A stretch of DNA of 64,000 nt from JBEBGV01 sp040081265 (GTDB lineage Bacteria; Acidobacteriota; Vicinamibacteria; Vicinamibacterales; UBA2999): assembly GCA_040081265.1 (NCBI GenBank), contig JBEBGV010000005.1, positions 62,001 to 126,000 on the forward strand, read 5' to 3'. The position numbers were made by a program, and so were the translations under genes. The notes under the pieces were generated by a model that was given only the letters and a program-made list of their open reading frames with translations, made no database searches and was not told where the DNA came from. Position 1 is the first letter of the stretch. Every line of letters begins with the position of its first letter. This document shows, piece by piece, positions 42,162 to 50,299 of the stretch.

Positions 42162-44924
42162 TCAGTACAGGGAGTGGCCGCGCAGCGTCTGGGAGGTCCC
42201 GGTGAAGACCGGACGAATCGTCTGAAGCTTCATGCGGAAGTCAGCCGCCGATGCCGGTCGACGCTCGCGTACAAGTGACAGGGCGTCGTAGAGGAAGGTG
42301 GCCAGCGGAGCCGGACAGTCTGGCTGGAAGTCACGCACGTCTGGAAGACGGACGGACCTGACCCGGCGCATGACTTCCACCGATGGCAGGCCCGCCAGAG
42401 GGTGACGACCGGCCAGCGCCTCGTAGAGGACGAGGCCGAGAGACCAGAGGTCAAAGGACTGGTCCGGCTCGTCGCCGGCGATCGCCTCAGGTGAGAGATA
42501 GAGCGGCGTGCCCACGAGGTGTTGCGTGAACGTGACGGTCGCGTTCGGCGGAAAGGCTTCGAGCATCGCGGTCCAGGCTCGCGGAGTGAGCGAACGCACG
42601 CTGTCTCCGCCCACCTCATCGCTGACACCATCGAGCATGGCCGCCAGCCCGAAATCGAGCAACTTCACGACACCGTCACCGGAGTAACCGATGTTGCTGG
42701 GCTTGATGTCACGATGGAGGAGCCCGCCCTGGTGCATGCAATCGAGCGCGTCGGCCAGCACGATACCCAGCTCGAGAACATCGTCGGCGCTCATGGGGCC
42801 AGCGCGAAGGCCTTCCGCGAGGGTCCCGCCCTCCAAGTGCTCAACCACCAGCAGGGGAACGTCTCGCCACTTCTCGACGCTGAAGATAGTGGCCAGGTTC
42901 GGATGCCCCACTGAAGCCATGGCCTGCGCCTCACGCTGGAGACGAGCGACGTGCCTCGGGGTGATGGCGGGCATGCTCTTGATAGCCACGCGGCGCTTCA
43001 GGTCGGCGTCAATCGCGGAGTACACAACGCCCATGCCTCCCGAGCCCAGCACCCGCTCGATGTGGAACTTGCCATTGAGGACCGCCGGTATTGCCGCGGG
43101 AACCATGGTGGCTTCGCACTCGCACTGCCGTGCGTCGGGCGGTCCCACAATCCCACAGGCTGGACACTGCATCCCGGCCTCGTTCTGCCAGTCAACAAAT
43201 GAGTCAGATGGCGCCGAGGCAATGTCGGTCACCTGAACCAGGCTCCTGAGCGAGAGGTTCTCCAGCCGGAGGGCAACCTGACTGGTCGCCGCGGACACGA
43301 AGGCGCGATCCCTCGGGGAATACGGCAGTCCGCTCAGACTTGGTCCCAGGCACAGCACGCCGACCAGGCTGCCGTTGGAGCCATTGAGCGGAAAGAGCCA
43401 TTCAGCTCCCGTACTTGCCGCCCACGTGCGGTCACTCTCAGGAAGCAGCTGCAACACGCCTTGCATGGCGTCTGAGGGCACCTGCAGGCCATTCTGCATC
43501 GTGCCCGCCAGCCCAGCCAGCGCCGAAGCCGCACTGAGCGGCTCCAGCCGATCGCCCAGGCTGACAAAGGCCGTCCGTGAGTCGTTCAGGAGCACCAGGC
43601 CCGACGTCGAGCTGTGAAGTGTCCTCGAGATCTGGTCCAGCAGGGTTGACTGCAGACCACGAACGCCCTGCTCGGCGCCGACGGATTCAACCAGGCGTGA
43701 CAGCGCGTCGGCGTAGTCAACCCCGCCCCTCATAAACCATCGATCGACCGACGTCAGCAGTTGCGCCCTGAAGGTCAGGACCCCAAAGCCCACCGCTGAT
43801 ATCAACAGCATCCCGAACTGCTCGCTGGCCAATTCCCGAAGAGTCCGATCACGTCCGGCGTACAAGCTCACACTCAGGAAGATCAGCGGAGCCACGCTGG
43901 CGAGCCAGACAACTCTTCTGGCCAGCGCGTGCTGCAAAGCCTTCCGGATCACCAGGTGGACGTCGAGGACCTTTCGAACAAGAACCGCATAAGCAGCGGC
44001 CGGGACCAACGCGCCCATTGCGAGATAGACACTAAACCCAACGGCATCACGAACCCAAGGCGTCGCCAACGCTGGAAGAAACGGCCACGCAACTCCGGCC
44101 AGGACCATCGGTGAGACACACACCACGATGGCGAGGGCCAGGAATCCGACGCGTGTACGGTCCTCAACAGTGCCAGCGAGCGACTTCCACACGAGATACG
44201 GGAGCGCGAGTGCACTGCTCGTGAGCAGCACAGGCCAGAACATCGAGGTCAAAGCACCTCGGCCAGAAATCCTCAGAACAGCAGCGACGGTCGGAAATGT
44301 TTCAGCAGGCACCAGAGCGCCGACCGTGGTCGCCAAGGCTGCGGCGCCGCCGACACTCAGTGAAAGCGCGATACCCCAACGGCCCAGCCGTCGTGCCACC
44401 ACTGATCGGGGCTGGCTCGGAAACACCCATGTAAAGGCCCAGAGCGCCGCGCCAAGCATGGCCTCGGGCGCGAGATGCGTCAGCCAGAGCGCCGGGGTGC
44501 CCACCGGCCCGCCAATCGCTCGCTCCAGGTACGATTTTCCAAACGTCGATCCGATGAGGATGAAGAGTCCACCGAGAGCCAGAGCGCGTATGTCCCTCTG
44601 CCCACCCCAGAGAAGACAACCTCCAAACAAACCGAACGCCACGACGATGACTCCCTTAGGCCCGATGCGGAAGGGCTCGGTCGTCGCGATAGCGAGCACG
44701 GTGAACACGATCTTGATTGCGGCCAGGGCCACGGCAACTGCAAGGACCGCTCTGACTGCCCGCCAAGCTCGAGATTCTGCAGGCGTGGCCTGCCTTCCGG
44801 CGCCAACAAGGGCGATGATCTTGAACTGCCTCAGTCGTGAGTCAGACGTCTCGCCAACCTTCGACCAGTCGACGGAGACATCATCGGCAATGTCGGCGAC
44901 GATGGCGTCCAGGGGGCGCTTCAC
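42162..44924 (-). CDS. Membrane Ser/Thr protein kinase with N-terminal 7-8 helix sensor, GAF-like region and zinc ribbon
   Basis: A 920-residue chimera. Residues ~55-400 hold seven to eight membrane helices; the last is preceded by KVLDVHLVIRKALQHAL, a sequence type otherwise seen in membrane histidine kinases. A GAF-like domain (about 410-560, ending in FVSAATSQVALRLENLSL) follows, then a short zinc ribbon (CPACG ... CEC, near 585-600). The C-terminal Hanks-type kinase domain has the glycine loop VLGSGGMGVVYSA, catalytic Lys in VAIKSMP, catalytic loop HRDIKPSN (near 737) and DFGLA (near 757), all intact. The start is a GTG one base after the sigma-factor stop, so the two are coupled. The kinase may phosphorylate the sigma factor or the downstream paralog proteins; this is inference. 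Confidence 0.85.
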   Translation of the reverse strand: MKRPLDAIVADIADDVSVDWSKVGETSDSRLRQFKIIALVGAGRQATPAESRAWRAVRAVLAVAVALAAIKIVFTVLAIATTEPFRIGPKGVIVVAFGLFGGCLLWGGQRDIRALALGGLFILIGSTFGKSYLERAIGGPVGTPALWLTHLAPEAMLGAALWAFTWVFPSQPRSVVARRLGRWGIALSLSVGGAAALATTVGALVPAETFPTVAAVLRISGRGALTSMFWPVLLTSSALALPYLVWKSLAGTVEDRTRVGFLALAIVVCVSPMVLAGVAWPFLPALATPWVRDAVGFSVYLAMGALVPAAAYAVLVRKVLDVHLVIRKALQHALARRVVWLASVAPLIFLSVSLYAGRDRTLRELASEQFGMLLISAVGFGVLTFRAQLLTSVDRWFMRGGVDYADALSRLVESVGAEQGVRGLQSTLLDQISRTLHSSTSGLVLLNDSRTAFVSLGDRLEPLSAASALAGLAGTMQNGLQVPSDAMQGVLQLLPESDRTWAASTGAEWLFPLNGSNGSLVGVLCLGPSLSGLPYSPRDRAFVSAATSQVALRLENLSLRSLVQVTDIASAPSDSFVDWQNEAGMQCPACGIVGPPDARQCECEATMVPAAIPAVLNGKFHIERVLGSGGMGVVYSAIDADLKRRVAIKSMPAITPRHVARLQREAQAMASVGHPNLATIFSVEKWRDVPLLVVEHLEGGTLAEGLRAGPMSADDVLELGIVLADALDCMHQGGLLHRDIKPSNIGYSGDGVVKLLDFGLAAMLDGVSDEVGGDSVRSLTPRAWTAMLEAFPPNATVTFTQHLVGTPLYLSPEAIAGDEPDQSFDLWSLGLVLYEALAGRHPLAGLPSVEVMRRVRSVRLPDVRDFQPDCPAPLATFLYDALSLVRERRPASAADFRMKLQTIRPVFTGTSQTLRGHSLY

Positions 44925-44925
44925 A

Positions 44926-45510
44926 TCAACCCTGCTGCATCTGCTCGCCGAGCCGCAGCAGGGCGCGACGGACCGCCAGGCGAGCCGCCTCGGGGGTCGG
45001 TTTCTTCAGAACCAGCGCCAGCTGCTCGTAGCTGTACCCCAGTTCCACTCGGCCGACAATCGCCTCGCGGTCAGCGGGCTTGAGCTTTGCCAGACCCGCA
45101 ATGTAACGCGCGCGATCCTCTTTGGTGATCGTCTCTTGGAGCGGCGATGCCCCACTATCGGCTGTCGACTCGTCGAGTTCCTGGGGAGCCGGTCGGCGGG
45201 CAGCACGTCGAAACTGATCCCGGATGCGATTGAGGAGTGCGCGGCGGAGATAGCCGAGCAGGGCGCCGTCCTGGCGCGGCTCGAAGAACTTGAGGCGCTT
45301 GAACGCCTGCAGGACGGTGTCCTGGACGAAGTCGCCCGTGTCCATGCCCCCGCGCGCCCACGTGGGCACCCTCCGGTGAGCAAACCTCAAGAGTGGCGGC
45401 ATGTACCGGCCAAACAGACGGTTCACCGCCTGCGTATCGCCAGCCTGTGCCTGCCGTAACAGCTCGAGGGAGATATTTGAGTGCTCGACGTCGCCCTTGT
45501 GCTCGCTCAT
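44926..45510 (-). CDS. ECF-type RNA polymerase sigma factor
   Basis: A 194-residue sigma-70 factor with only regions 2 and 4. Region 2 is about residues 12-100 (SLELLRQAQAGDTQAVNRLFGRY, DTGDFVQDTVLQAFKRL); region 4 is about 140-190 (LAKLKPADREAIVGRVELGYSYEQLALVL). The ATG at 45510 fits where region 2 starts; an upstream in-frame start at 45558 adds unrelated residues. No anti-sigma factor follows; instead a Ser/Thr kinase gene begins one base after the stop codon. Sigma factor genes directly followed by kinase genes are known in Planctomycetota and Acidobacteriota, where phosphorylation is thought to replace anti-sigma control. Confidence 0.88.
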   Translation of the reverse strand: MSEHKGDVEHSNISLELLRQAQAGDTQAVNRLFGRYMPPLLRFAHRRVPTWARGGMDTGDFVQDTVLQAFKRLKFFEPRQDGALLGYLRRALLNRIRDQFRRAARRPAPQELDESTADSGASPLQETITKEDRARYIAGLAKLKPADREAIVGRVELGYSYEQLALVLKKPTPEAARLAVRRALLRLGEQMQQG

Positions 45511-45655
45511 TGGGGGGTGGACCCTGCGGGCCCACGCGACGTGTACCTGCTTTCCCACAACAAAGTCAAGAAATTCGCCCGTCCGCGTACGAGACGAGCA
45601 CAGGGCGCGTTCTTCCTCTGAACACCCCCGTGACGATCGGTCGGAATGGAGTGGT

Positions 45656-46204
45656 ATGTCCTATATGAGTGCCCTGGCGACAACCTTGCCGTGGGACTGG
45701 GTTCTTTTCGGTGGCGGACTGGGCGGTGCCCTCAATGCGGCCTCGTCCAGCAACCTGCGGTTGCTTCCGGCGTGTTCCCGCGACGCCGGGGGCGTGACCA
45801 TGGTTCGCGCCGTGCGCGTCGTGCGGGTCGGGCTGCTGGTCAGCTCGGTCGTGGGCGCCATCGCTTCACTGGGGCTGCTCTGGGCCCTGCACGGGATGGC
45901 CGACTTTGACTCGATGCGCGCCAACGAAGTCCCCTTTCGATTGATTGCCGCAAGTTTGTTTGTGGGTTTCGTGACCGCGCGGGGCCTGACGAGCGAGGTC
46001 GACAAGTTTCTTCTCCGCCTCGCCGTCCGCAACGCGGCGGCAGCCCCCGCCGCCCATCCCGAGGTGGCAGAGGCACTCGACCACGCTCCCCCGTACGCCG
46101 CGTACCGAATCGCCGTTGACCTGATGCCCCGACGTCGCCTGGCACCCCCGGGTCGCATTGATGTCGCCGCGGGATTCGACAAGGTCCAGCCGCAGCGCCT
46201 GTAA
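45656..46204 (+). CDS. Small membrane protein of unknown function
   Basis: The ATG at 45656 is preceded by GGAATGGAG, a good ribosome-binding site; the frame upstream of it has no coding character. The 182-residue protein has about three hydrophobic segments (12-32, 56-80 and 95-112) and a basic, Ala-rich cytoplasmic tail with HPEVAEALDHAPPYAAYRIAVDLMPRRR. I do not recognise the family. The gene is divergent from the sigma-factor operon, with a 145-base gap that should hold promoters for both sides, and lies 42 bases before the PQQ dehydrogenase gene. Confidence 0.6.
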   Translation: MSYMSALATTLPWDWVLFGGGLGGALNAASSSNLRLLPACSRDAGGVTMVRAVRVVRVGLLVSSVVGAIASLGLLWALHGMADFDSMRANEVPFRLIAASLFVGFVTARGLTSEVDKFLLRLAVRNAAAAPAAHPEVAEALDHAPPYAAYRIAVDLMPRRRLAPPGRIDVAAGFDKVQPQRL

Positions 46205-46246
46205 CCGGGTCAACTCCCAGACCGTCCGCGTGACACAATCACGCGC

Positions 46247-48286
46247 GTGAAAAGAGAGCTCCTGCGCGTCCTTCGCTGGCTTATCGTCCCTGCGGTCTGC
46301 GCGTCGGCCGTGGTGGTGGGCGTCGGGCTGCAAGGCCAGGCGCCCGCGGCCAACGGTGACTGGACGACGTACGGAGGCGACCTCGGCAGCCATCGCTACC
46401 GCCCGTTCGATCAGATCACCGCCACCAACTTCAAGGATCTGGAGGTGGCGTGGCGGTTCAAGACCGACGCGCTCGGTGCCCGTCCCGAGTTCAATCTCCA
46501 GTCGACGCCGCTCATGGTCGGCGGCGTGCTCTACACCACCGCGGGCACCCGCCGTTCCGTTGTCGCGCTCGATGCCGCGACCGGCGAACTCCTGTGGGTG
46601 CATCGCGTGGACGAGGGCAAGCGCGGCGACGCGGCCCCGCGCCGACTCTCCGGCCGCGGACTCGCCTACTGGAGCGACGGCCGTGAGGGTCGCATTGTCT
46701 ATGTGACGCCTGGCTACCAGATGGTCGCGCTCGACGCGAAGACCGGGCAGCGCGTCCGCACCTTCGGGACCGCCGGCATGGTGGACCTGAAGCAGAACAT
46801 CGACCAGGCGATCGACCTCGAGACCGGTGAAATCGGGCTGCACGCGGCACCCCTCATCGCCAACGACGTCATCATCGTCGGTGCGGCTCACCTGCCGGGC
46901 AGCGTCCCCAAGAGCCGTGTCCACGAAAAGGGCTTCATCCGCGGCTACGACGTCCGCACGGGAAAGCGCCTGTGGATCTTCCACACGATTCCCGAGGCCG
47001 GGGAGTTCGGCTTCAACACGTGGGAAAAGGACTCGGCGTCCTACACCGGCAACACTGGCGTCTGGGCGCAGATGTCTGCCGACCCGGAGCTGGGTCTCGT
47101 CTACTTGCCCGTGGAACTGCCGACTGGCGACTACTACGGTGGGCATCGCCCGGGCAACGGACTCTATGGAGAGAGCCTCCTCGCGCTCGACATCAAGACG
47201 GGCAAGCGCCGGTGGCACTACCAGCTCGTGCACCACGGCGTCTGGGACTTCGACATCCCGGCCGCGCCCATCCTGGCCGACATCACCGTGAATGGACGGC
47301 TGATCAAGGCGATCGCGCAGCCGACCAAGCAGAACTGGCTCTACGTCTTCGACCGTGCGACCGGTCAGCCGGTGTGGCCGATCGAGGAACGTCCGGTCCC
47401 AGCGGGCGACGTGCCGGGAGAGTGGTACTCCCCCACGCAGCCGTTTGTGAGCAAGCCACCGGCGTACGACCTGCAGGGCATCTCGCAGAACGACCTCATC
47501 GACTTCACGCCCGATCTGAGGGCGGAGGCGATCAAGGTGGCATCACGCTACAAGCTCGGGCCGCTCTTCACGCCACCACCGGTGAGCAGGTGGGAAGGTC
47601 CGCTTGGCCTGCTGATGGTGCCCTCCTCCACAGGCGGCACGAACTGGCCGGGAGGTGCCCTCGATCCCGAGACCAACCGGTTCTACGGTTACTCGTTCCG
47701 CGCGCCGTCTGTCATCGGCCTCGTCCCCGGACCGAAACCGGACGAATTCAGATACGTCAACGGTCAGGCTCGCGATCCAGGCGCTCCGCCAGTCGTGCCG
47801 GTCATCGGGGCCGGCTCCGGTGAAGCCGGCGGACCCGGCGTCACGGTACAGGGTCTCCCGCTCCTCAAGCCGCCATACGGCACCATCTCGGCCATCGATC
47901 TGAACAAGGGCGAGATTGCCTGGCAGGTCGCCCATGGTGAGACCCCGGACGCCATCAAGAATCATCCGGCGCTTCGCGGACTCTCGATTCCGCGCACGGG
48001 CCGCGCCAACGGGCGGATCGGCGTCCTGGTTACCAAGACACTTGTCATCGCCGGTGAGCCGGGATTCGGTACGACGCCCTCGGGACAGCGGGGCGCGATG
48101 CTCCGCGCGTATGACAAAGCCACCGGGACCGAGGTTGGAGCGGTCTATATGCCCGCCCCCCAGACTGGCTCACCGATGACCTACATGTTGAACGGGCGAC
48201 AGTATCTCGTCGTTCCGATTTCAGGGGCCGGCTACAGCGGCGAGTTCATCGCTTTTGCGGTGCCTCAGCAGGCGGGCGCTCGTTGA
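46247..48286 (+). CDS. PQQ-dependent dehydrogenase (quinoprotein, glucose/alcohol dehydrogenase-like)
   Basis: The 679-residue protein starts with a signal/anchor helix (about 10-27) and continues as a PQQ beta-propeller. Family motifs include WTTYGGDLGSHRYRPFDQI, LEVAWRFKTDA, YTTAGTRRSVVALDAATGELLW, and the later LLALDIKTGKRRWHYQLVHHGVWDFD and WPIEERPVP blocks. This is the glucose/quinate-type membrane quinoprotein layout without its own haem domain. It should oxidise a sugar or alcohol in the periplasm and pass electrons to the cytochrome c encoded next. The exact substrate cannot be read from the sequence. The start is a GTG. PQQ biosynthesis genes are not in the window. Confidence 0.88.
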   Translation: MKRELLRVLRWLIVPAVCASAVVVGVGLQGQAPAANGDWTTYGGDLGSHRYRPFDQITATNFKDLEVAWRFKTDALGARPEFNLQSTPLMVGGVLYTTAGTRRSVVALDAATGELLWVHRVDEGKRGDAAPRRLSGRGLAYWSDGREGRIVYVTPGYQMVALDAKTGQRVRTFGTAGMVDLKQNIDQAIDLETGEIGLHAAPLIANDVIIVGAAHLPGSVPKSRVHEKGFIRGYDVRTGKRLWIFHTIPEAGEFGFNTWEKDSASYTGNTGVWAQMSADPELGLVYLPVELPTGDYYGGHRPGNGLYGESLLALDIKTGKRRWHYQLVHHGVWDFDIPAAPILADITVNGRLIKAIAQPTKQNWLYVFDRATGQPVWPIEERPVPAGDVPGEWYSPTQPFVSKPPAYDLQGISQNDLIDFTPDLRAEAIKVASRYKLGPLFTPPPVSRWEGPLGLLMVPSSTGGTNWPGGALDPETNRFYGYSFRAPSVIGLVPGPKPDEFRYVNGQARDPGAPPVVPVIGAGSGEAGGPGVTVQGLPLLKPPYGTISAIDLNKGEIAWQVAHGETPDAIKNHPALRGLSIPRTGRANGRIGVLVTKTLVIAGEPGFGTTPSGQRGAMLRAYDKATGTEVGAVYMPAPQTGSPMTYMLNGRQYLVVPISGAGYSGEFIAFAVPQQAGAR

Positions 48287-48300
48287 CGCTACACGCGACG

Positions 48301-48717
48301 ATGCGGCTCGTTGCTGCGGCGACCGTCGTTGTGATCGGCGTGGCACGCGGACAAGCGCAAGGACCCGAACGGACGGTCTGGGACGGTGTCTTCACCGACG
48401 CGCAGGCCGCTCGCGGCGCGACCCTCTACACGGAGAACTGCGCGCTCTGTCACGGTCCCACGCTCGCCGGCGCCGACGGCCCGCCGTTGACCGGAGTCGA
48501 GTTCACGAGCAACTGGAACAGCTTGACGCTCGGTGACCTCGCCGACCGCATCCGCACGGCCATGCCACCGGACAATCCCGGCAAACTGTCGGCGCAGGAA
48601 CGCGCCGATGTGATCGCTCACATCCTCAACGTGGCACAATTTCCAGCGGGAGTCTCCGAGCTCCCCCGCGACACATCAGCCCTGGCCCGGATCAGGGTGA
48701 GGGCCTCCAGGCCCTGA
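48301..48717 (+). CDS. Cytochrome c, likely electron acceptor of the PQQ dehydrogenase (paralog B)
   Basis: A 138-residue exported c-type cytochrome: signal peptide from the ATG at 48301 (MRLVAAATVVVIGVARGQAQ), haem motif CALCH, and a probable axial Met in RTAMPPDNPGKL. A TTG at 48283 inside the dehydrogenase stop region is an alternative coupled start. It shares the layout and the (A)..RG..LY..NC..CH and MP.DNPG..(S/T).QE/QY blocks with the cytochromes at 26738 and 62484. Its position directly after the PQQ dehydrogenase gene suggests that it carries electrons from that enzyme to the respiratory chain. Confidence 0.9.
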   Translation: MRLVAAATVVVIGVARGQAQGPERTVWDGVFTDAQAARGATLYTENCALCHGPTLAGADGPPLTGVEFTSNWNSLTLGDLADRIRTAMPPDNPGKLSAQERADVIAHILNVAQFPAGVSELPRDTSALARIRVRASRP

Positions 48718-48718
48718 C

Positions 48719-48748
48719 GTACGTAGGACGGGTCGGAACGACCCGTCG
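48719..48748. repeat. Intergenic palindrome, GTACGTAGG type (copy 2, compensatory variant)
   Basis: Same 8-base flank as the copies at 21757 and 54034. In the stem one base pair differs: C in the left arm is A here and the matching G in the right arm is T, so pairing is preserved (GACGGGTCG / CGACCCGTC). The element fills the gap between the cytochrome and the BNR-repeat gene. Confidence 0.7.
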
Positions 48749-48760
48749 GGAGGCTGTTTC

Positions 48761-49876
48761 ATGAGTGGAGTACGGGTTCTTGTCGGCACACGCAAGGGTG
48801 CGTTCATCATCACCGCTGATGCGGCGCGAAAAGATTGGGACATCAGCGGCCCCTTCTTTGGGGGCTGGGAGATCTACCACGTCAAGGGATCGCCGGCCGA
48901 CCCGAACCGCCTCTACGCCTCGCAGTCCAGTGGCTGGTTCGGACAGCTGATTCAACGGTCCAACGACGGCGGCAAGACCTGGGACCCTGTCGACAACACG
49001 TTTGCCTACGACGGCGTCCCCGGCACCCACATGTGGTACGACGGAACCCCGCACCCGTGGGAGTTCAAGCGGGTCTGGCACCTCGAGCCTTCCCTCACCA
49101 ACCCCGACATCGTCTACGCGGGCGTCGAGGATGCAGCGATGTTCAAGACGACCGACGGGGGCAAGAGCTGGGCTGAACTGTCGGGCCTGCGCACGCACGG
49201 CACCGGATCGAAGTGGCAGCCCGGAGCGGGCGGCATGTGCCTGCACACCATCATCCTCGACCCGCATCACCCGGGCCGCATCTACATCGCGATCTCGGCG
49301 GCTGGTGCGTTCCGGTCGGACGATGACGGGGCGACGTGGCGACCTATCAACCGGGGGCTCAAGTCGCAGTACATCCCGGATCCCGACGCTGAGGTCGGGC
49401 ACTGCGTGCATCGGCTCGCCATGCACCCGAGCAATCCGAACGTGCTCTTCATGCAGAAGCACTGGGATGTCATGCGCAGCGACAACGGCGGCGACTCGTG
49501 GCACGAAGTGAGCGGCAACCTGCCAACCGACTTCGGCTTTGTCATCGATGTGCACGCCCACGAACCTGAAACGCTCTACGTCGTGCCGATCAAGAGCGAC
49601 TCCGAGCACTATCCTCCCGACGGCAAGCTCAGGGTCTATCGAAGCCGCAGTGGCGGCAATGACTGGGAAGCCCTCACCAACGGGCTGCCCCAGCGCGACT
49701 GTTACGTGAACGTGCTCAGGGATGCCATGGCCGTTGACCGACTCGACAGCTGCGGGGTGTACTTCGGGACGACCGGCGGGCAGGTCTATGCTTCGTCCAA
49801 TGCCGGCGACTCGTGGACGGCGATCGCGCAGAACCTTCCACCGGTCATTTCAGTCGAGGTCCAGACGCTGACGTGA
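48761..49876 (+). CDS. BNR/sialidase-like beta-propeller protein
   Basis: A 371-residue protein without a signal peptide, made of beta-propeller blades with Asp-box (BNR) motifs: RSNDGGKTW, KTTDGGKSW, RSDDDGATW, RSDNGGDSW, YRSRSGGNDW and ASSNAGDSW. Such propellers occur in sialidases and photosystem-assembly (Ycf48-like) and other binding proteins. The active-site Arg triad and nucleophile of sialidases cannot be identified here, so enzyme activity should not be assumed. Its stop codon overlaps the GTG start of the MoaD-like gene (GTGA), so the two are translationally coupled, an arrangement that I have seen repeatedly in other genomes. Confidence 0.85.
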   Translation: MSGVRVLVGTRKGAFIITADAARKDWDISGPFFGGWEIYHVKGSPADPNRLYASQSSGWFGQLIQRSNDGGKTWDPVDNTFAYDGVPGTHMWYDGTPHPWEFKRVWHLEPSLTNPDIVYAGVEDAAMFKTTDGGKSWAELSGLRTHGTGSKWQPGAGGMCLHTIILDPHHPGRIYIAISAAGAFRSDDDGATWRPINRGLKSQYIPDPDAEVGHCVHRLAMHPSNPNVLFMQKHWDVMRSDNGGDSWHEVSGNLPTDFGFVIDVHAHEPETLYVVPIKSDSEHYPPDGKLRVYRSRSGGNDWEALTNGLPQRDCYVNVLRDAMAVDRLDSCGVYFGTTGGQVYASSNAGDSWTAIAQNLPPVISVEVQTLT

Positions 49877-50172
49877 TTCGCGTATTCCTGCCAGCCCACC
49901 TGCGCACGCTTGCCAGGGTCGCCGGCGACGAGGTCGAACTGGACGTGCCTGCGCCAGTGACCACGCGCGCGATTCTTGACGCGCTTGAAGCCAGGCACCC
50001 GGTGTTGCGCGGAACCATCCGCGACCAGGCCACGCGCAAGCGGCGGGACTTCGTCCGGTTCTTCGCCTGCGAGACCGACCTGTCGCACGAGTCAGTCGAT
50101 TGTCCCGTGCCGTCTTCGGTGGCGGCAGGACTCGAACCCTTCCTGATCATCGGGGCCATTGCCGGAGGCTAA
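49873..50172 (+). CDS. MoaD/ThiS-like small sulfur-carrier protein
   Basis: Starting at GTG 49873 the protein is 99 residues: a beta-grasp fold beginning with VIRVFLPAHLRTLARV (MoaD-like first strands), the helix TTRAILDALEARHPVL and the C-terminal tail IIGAIAGG. The terminal Gly-Gly is the feature needed for thiocarboxylation by an E1-like enzyme in molybdopterin, thiamine or cysteine pathways. No MoaE, MoeB/ThiF or ThiG gene is nearby; instead it is fused by a four-base overlap to a BNR propeller gene. It is therefore an orphan carrier whose pathway is not known. An upstream in-frame ATG at 49813 would overlap the neighbour by 64 bases and is rejected. Confidence 0.82.
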   Translation: MIRVFLPAHLRTLARVAGDEVELDVPAPVTTRAILDALEARHPVLRGTIRDQATRKRRDFVRFFACETDLSHESVDCPVPSSVAAGLEPFLIIGAIAGG

Positions 50173-50204
50173 CCGGCCCCGGCCGTCCCCCTGACTATCA
50201 CGCG

Positions 50205-50250
50205 TTACGCCCGGGCGGGAATGTTCGTGCACATTCACGCCCGGGTGTAA
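50205..50250. promoter_or_regulatory. Long stem-loop between MoaD-like and GGDEF genes
   Basis: Arms 50205-50222 and 50233-50250 pair over 18 positions with 16 Watson-Crick matches, one G-T wobble and one mismatch, around a 10-base loop. The stem contains CCCGGGCG. It lies 33 bases after the MoaD-like stop and 50 bases before the GGDEF start; no T-run follows, so it may be a structured leader or an imperfect terminator. It is unlike the other hairpin families of the window and I do not recognise it as a known riboswitch. Confidence 0.5.
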
Positions 50251-50299
50251 TCCTCAGCCGGGGCCTGCCGATATCAACTTCAGTCCTGCTGAGGAGTCT

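Noticed and set aside
45866..47236. 456-codon minus-strand frame opposite the membrane protein and PQQ dehydrogenase
   Set aside because: Shadow frame spanning two genes; translation has no domain pattern.
50205..50250. Cyclic di-GMP riboswitch before the GGDEF gene
   Set aside because: The stem-loop does not show the conserved GEMM core bases; only a simple hairpin is visible.
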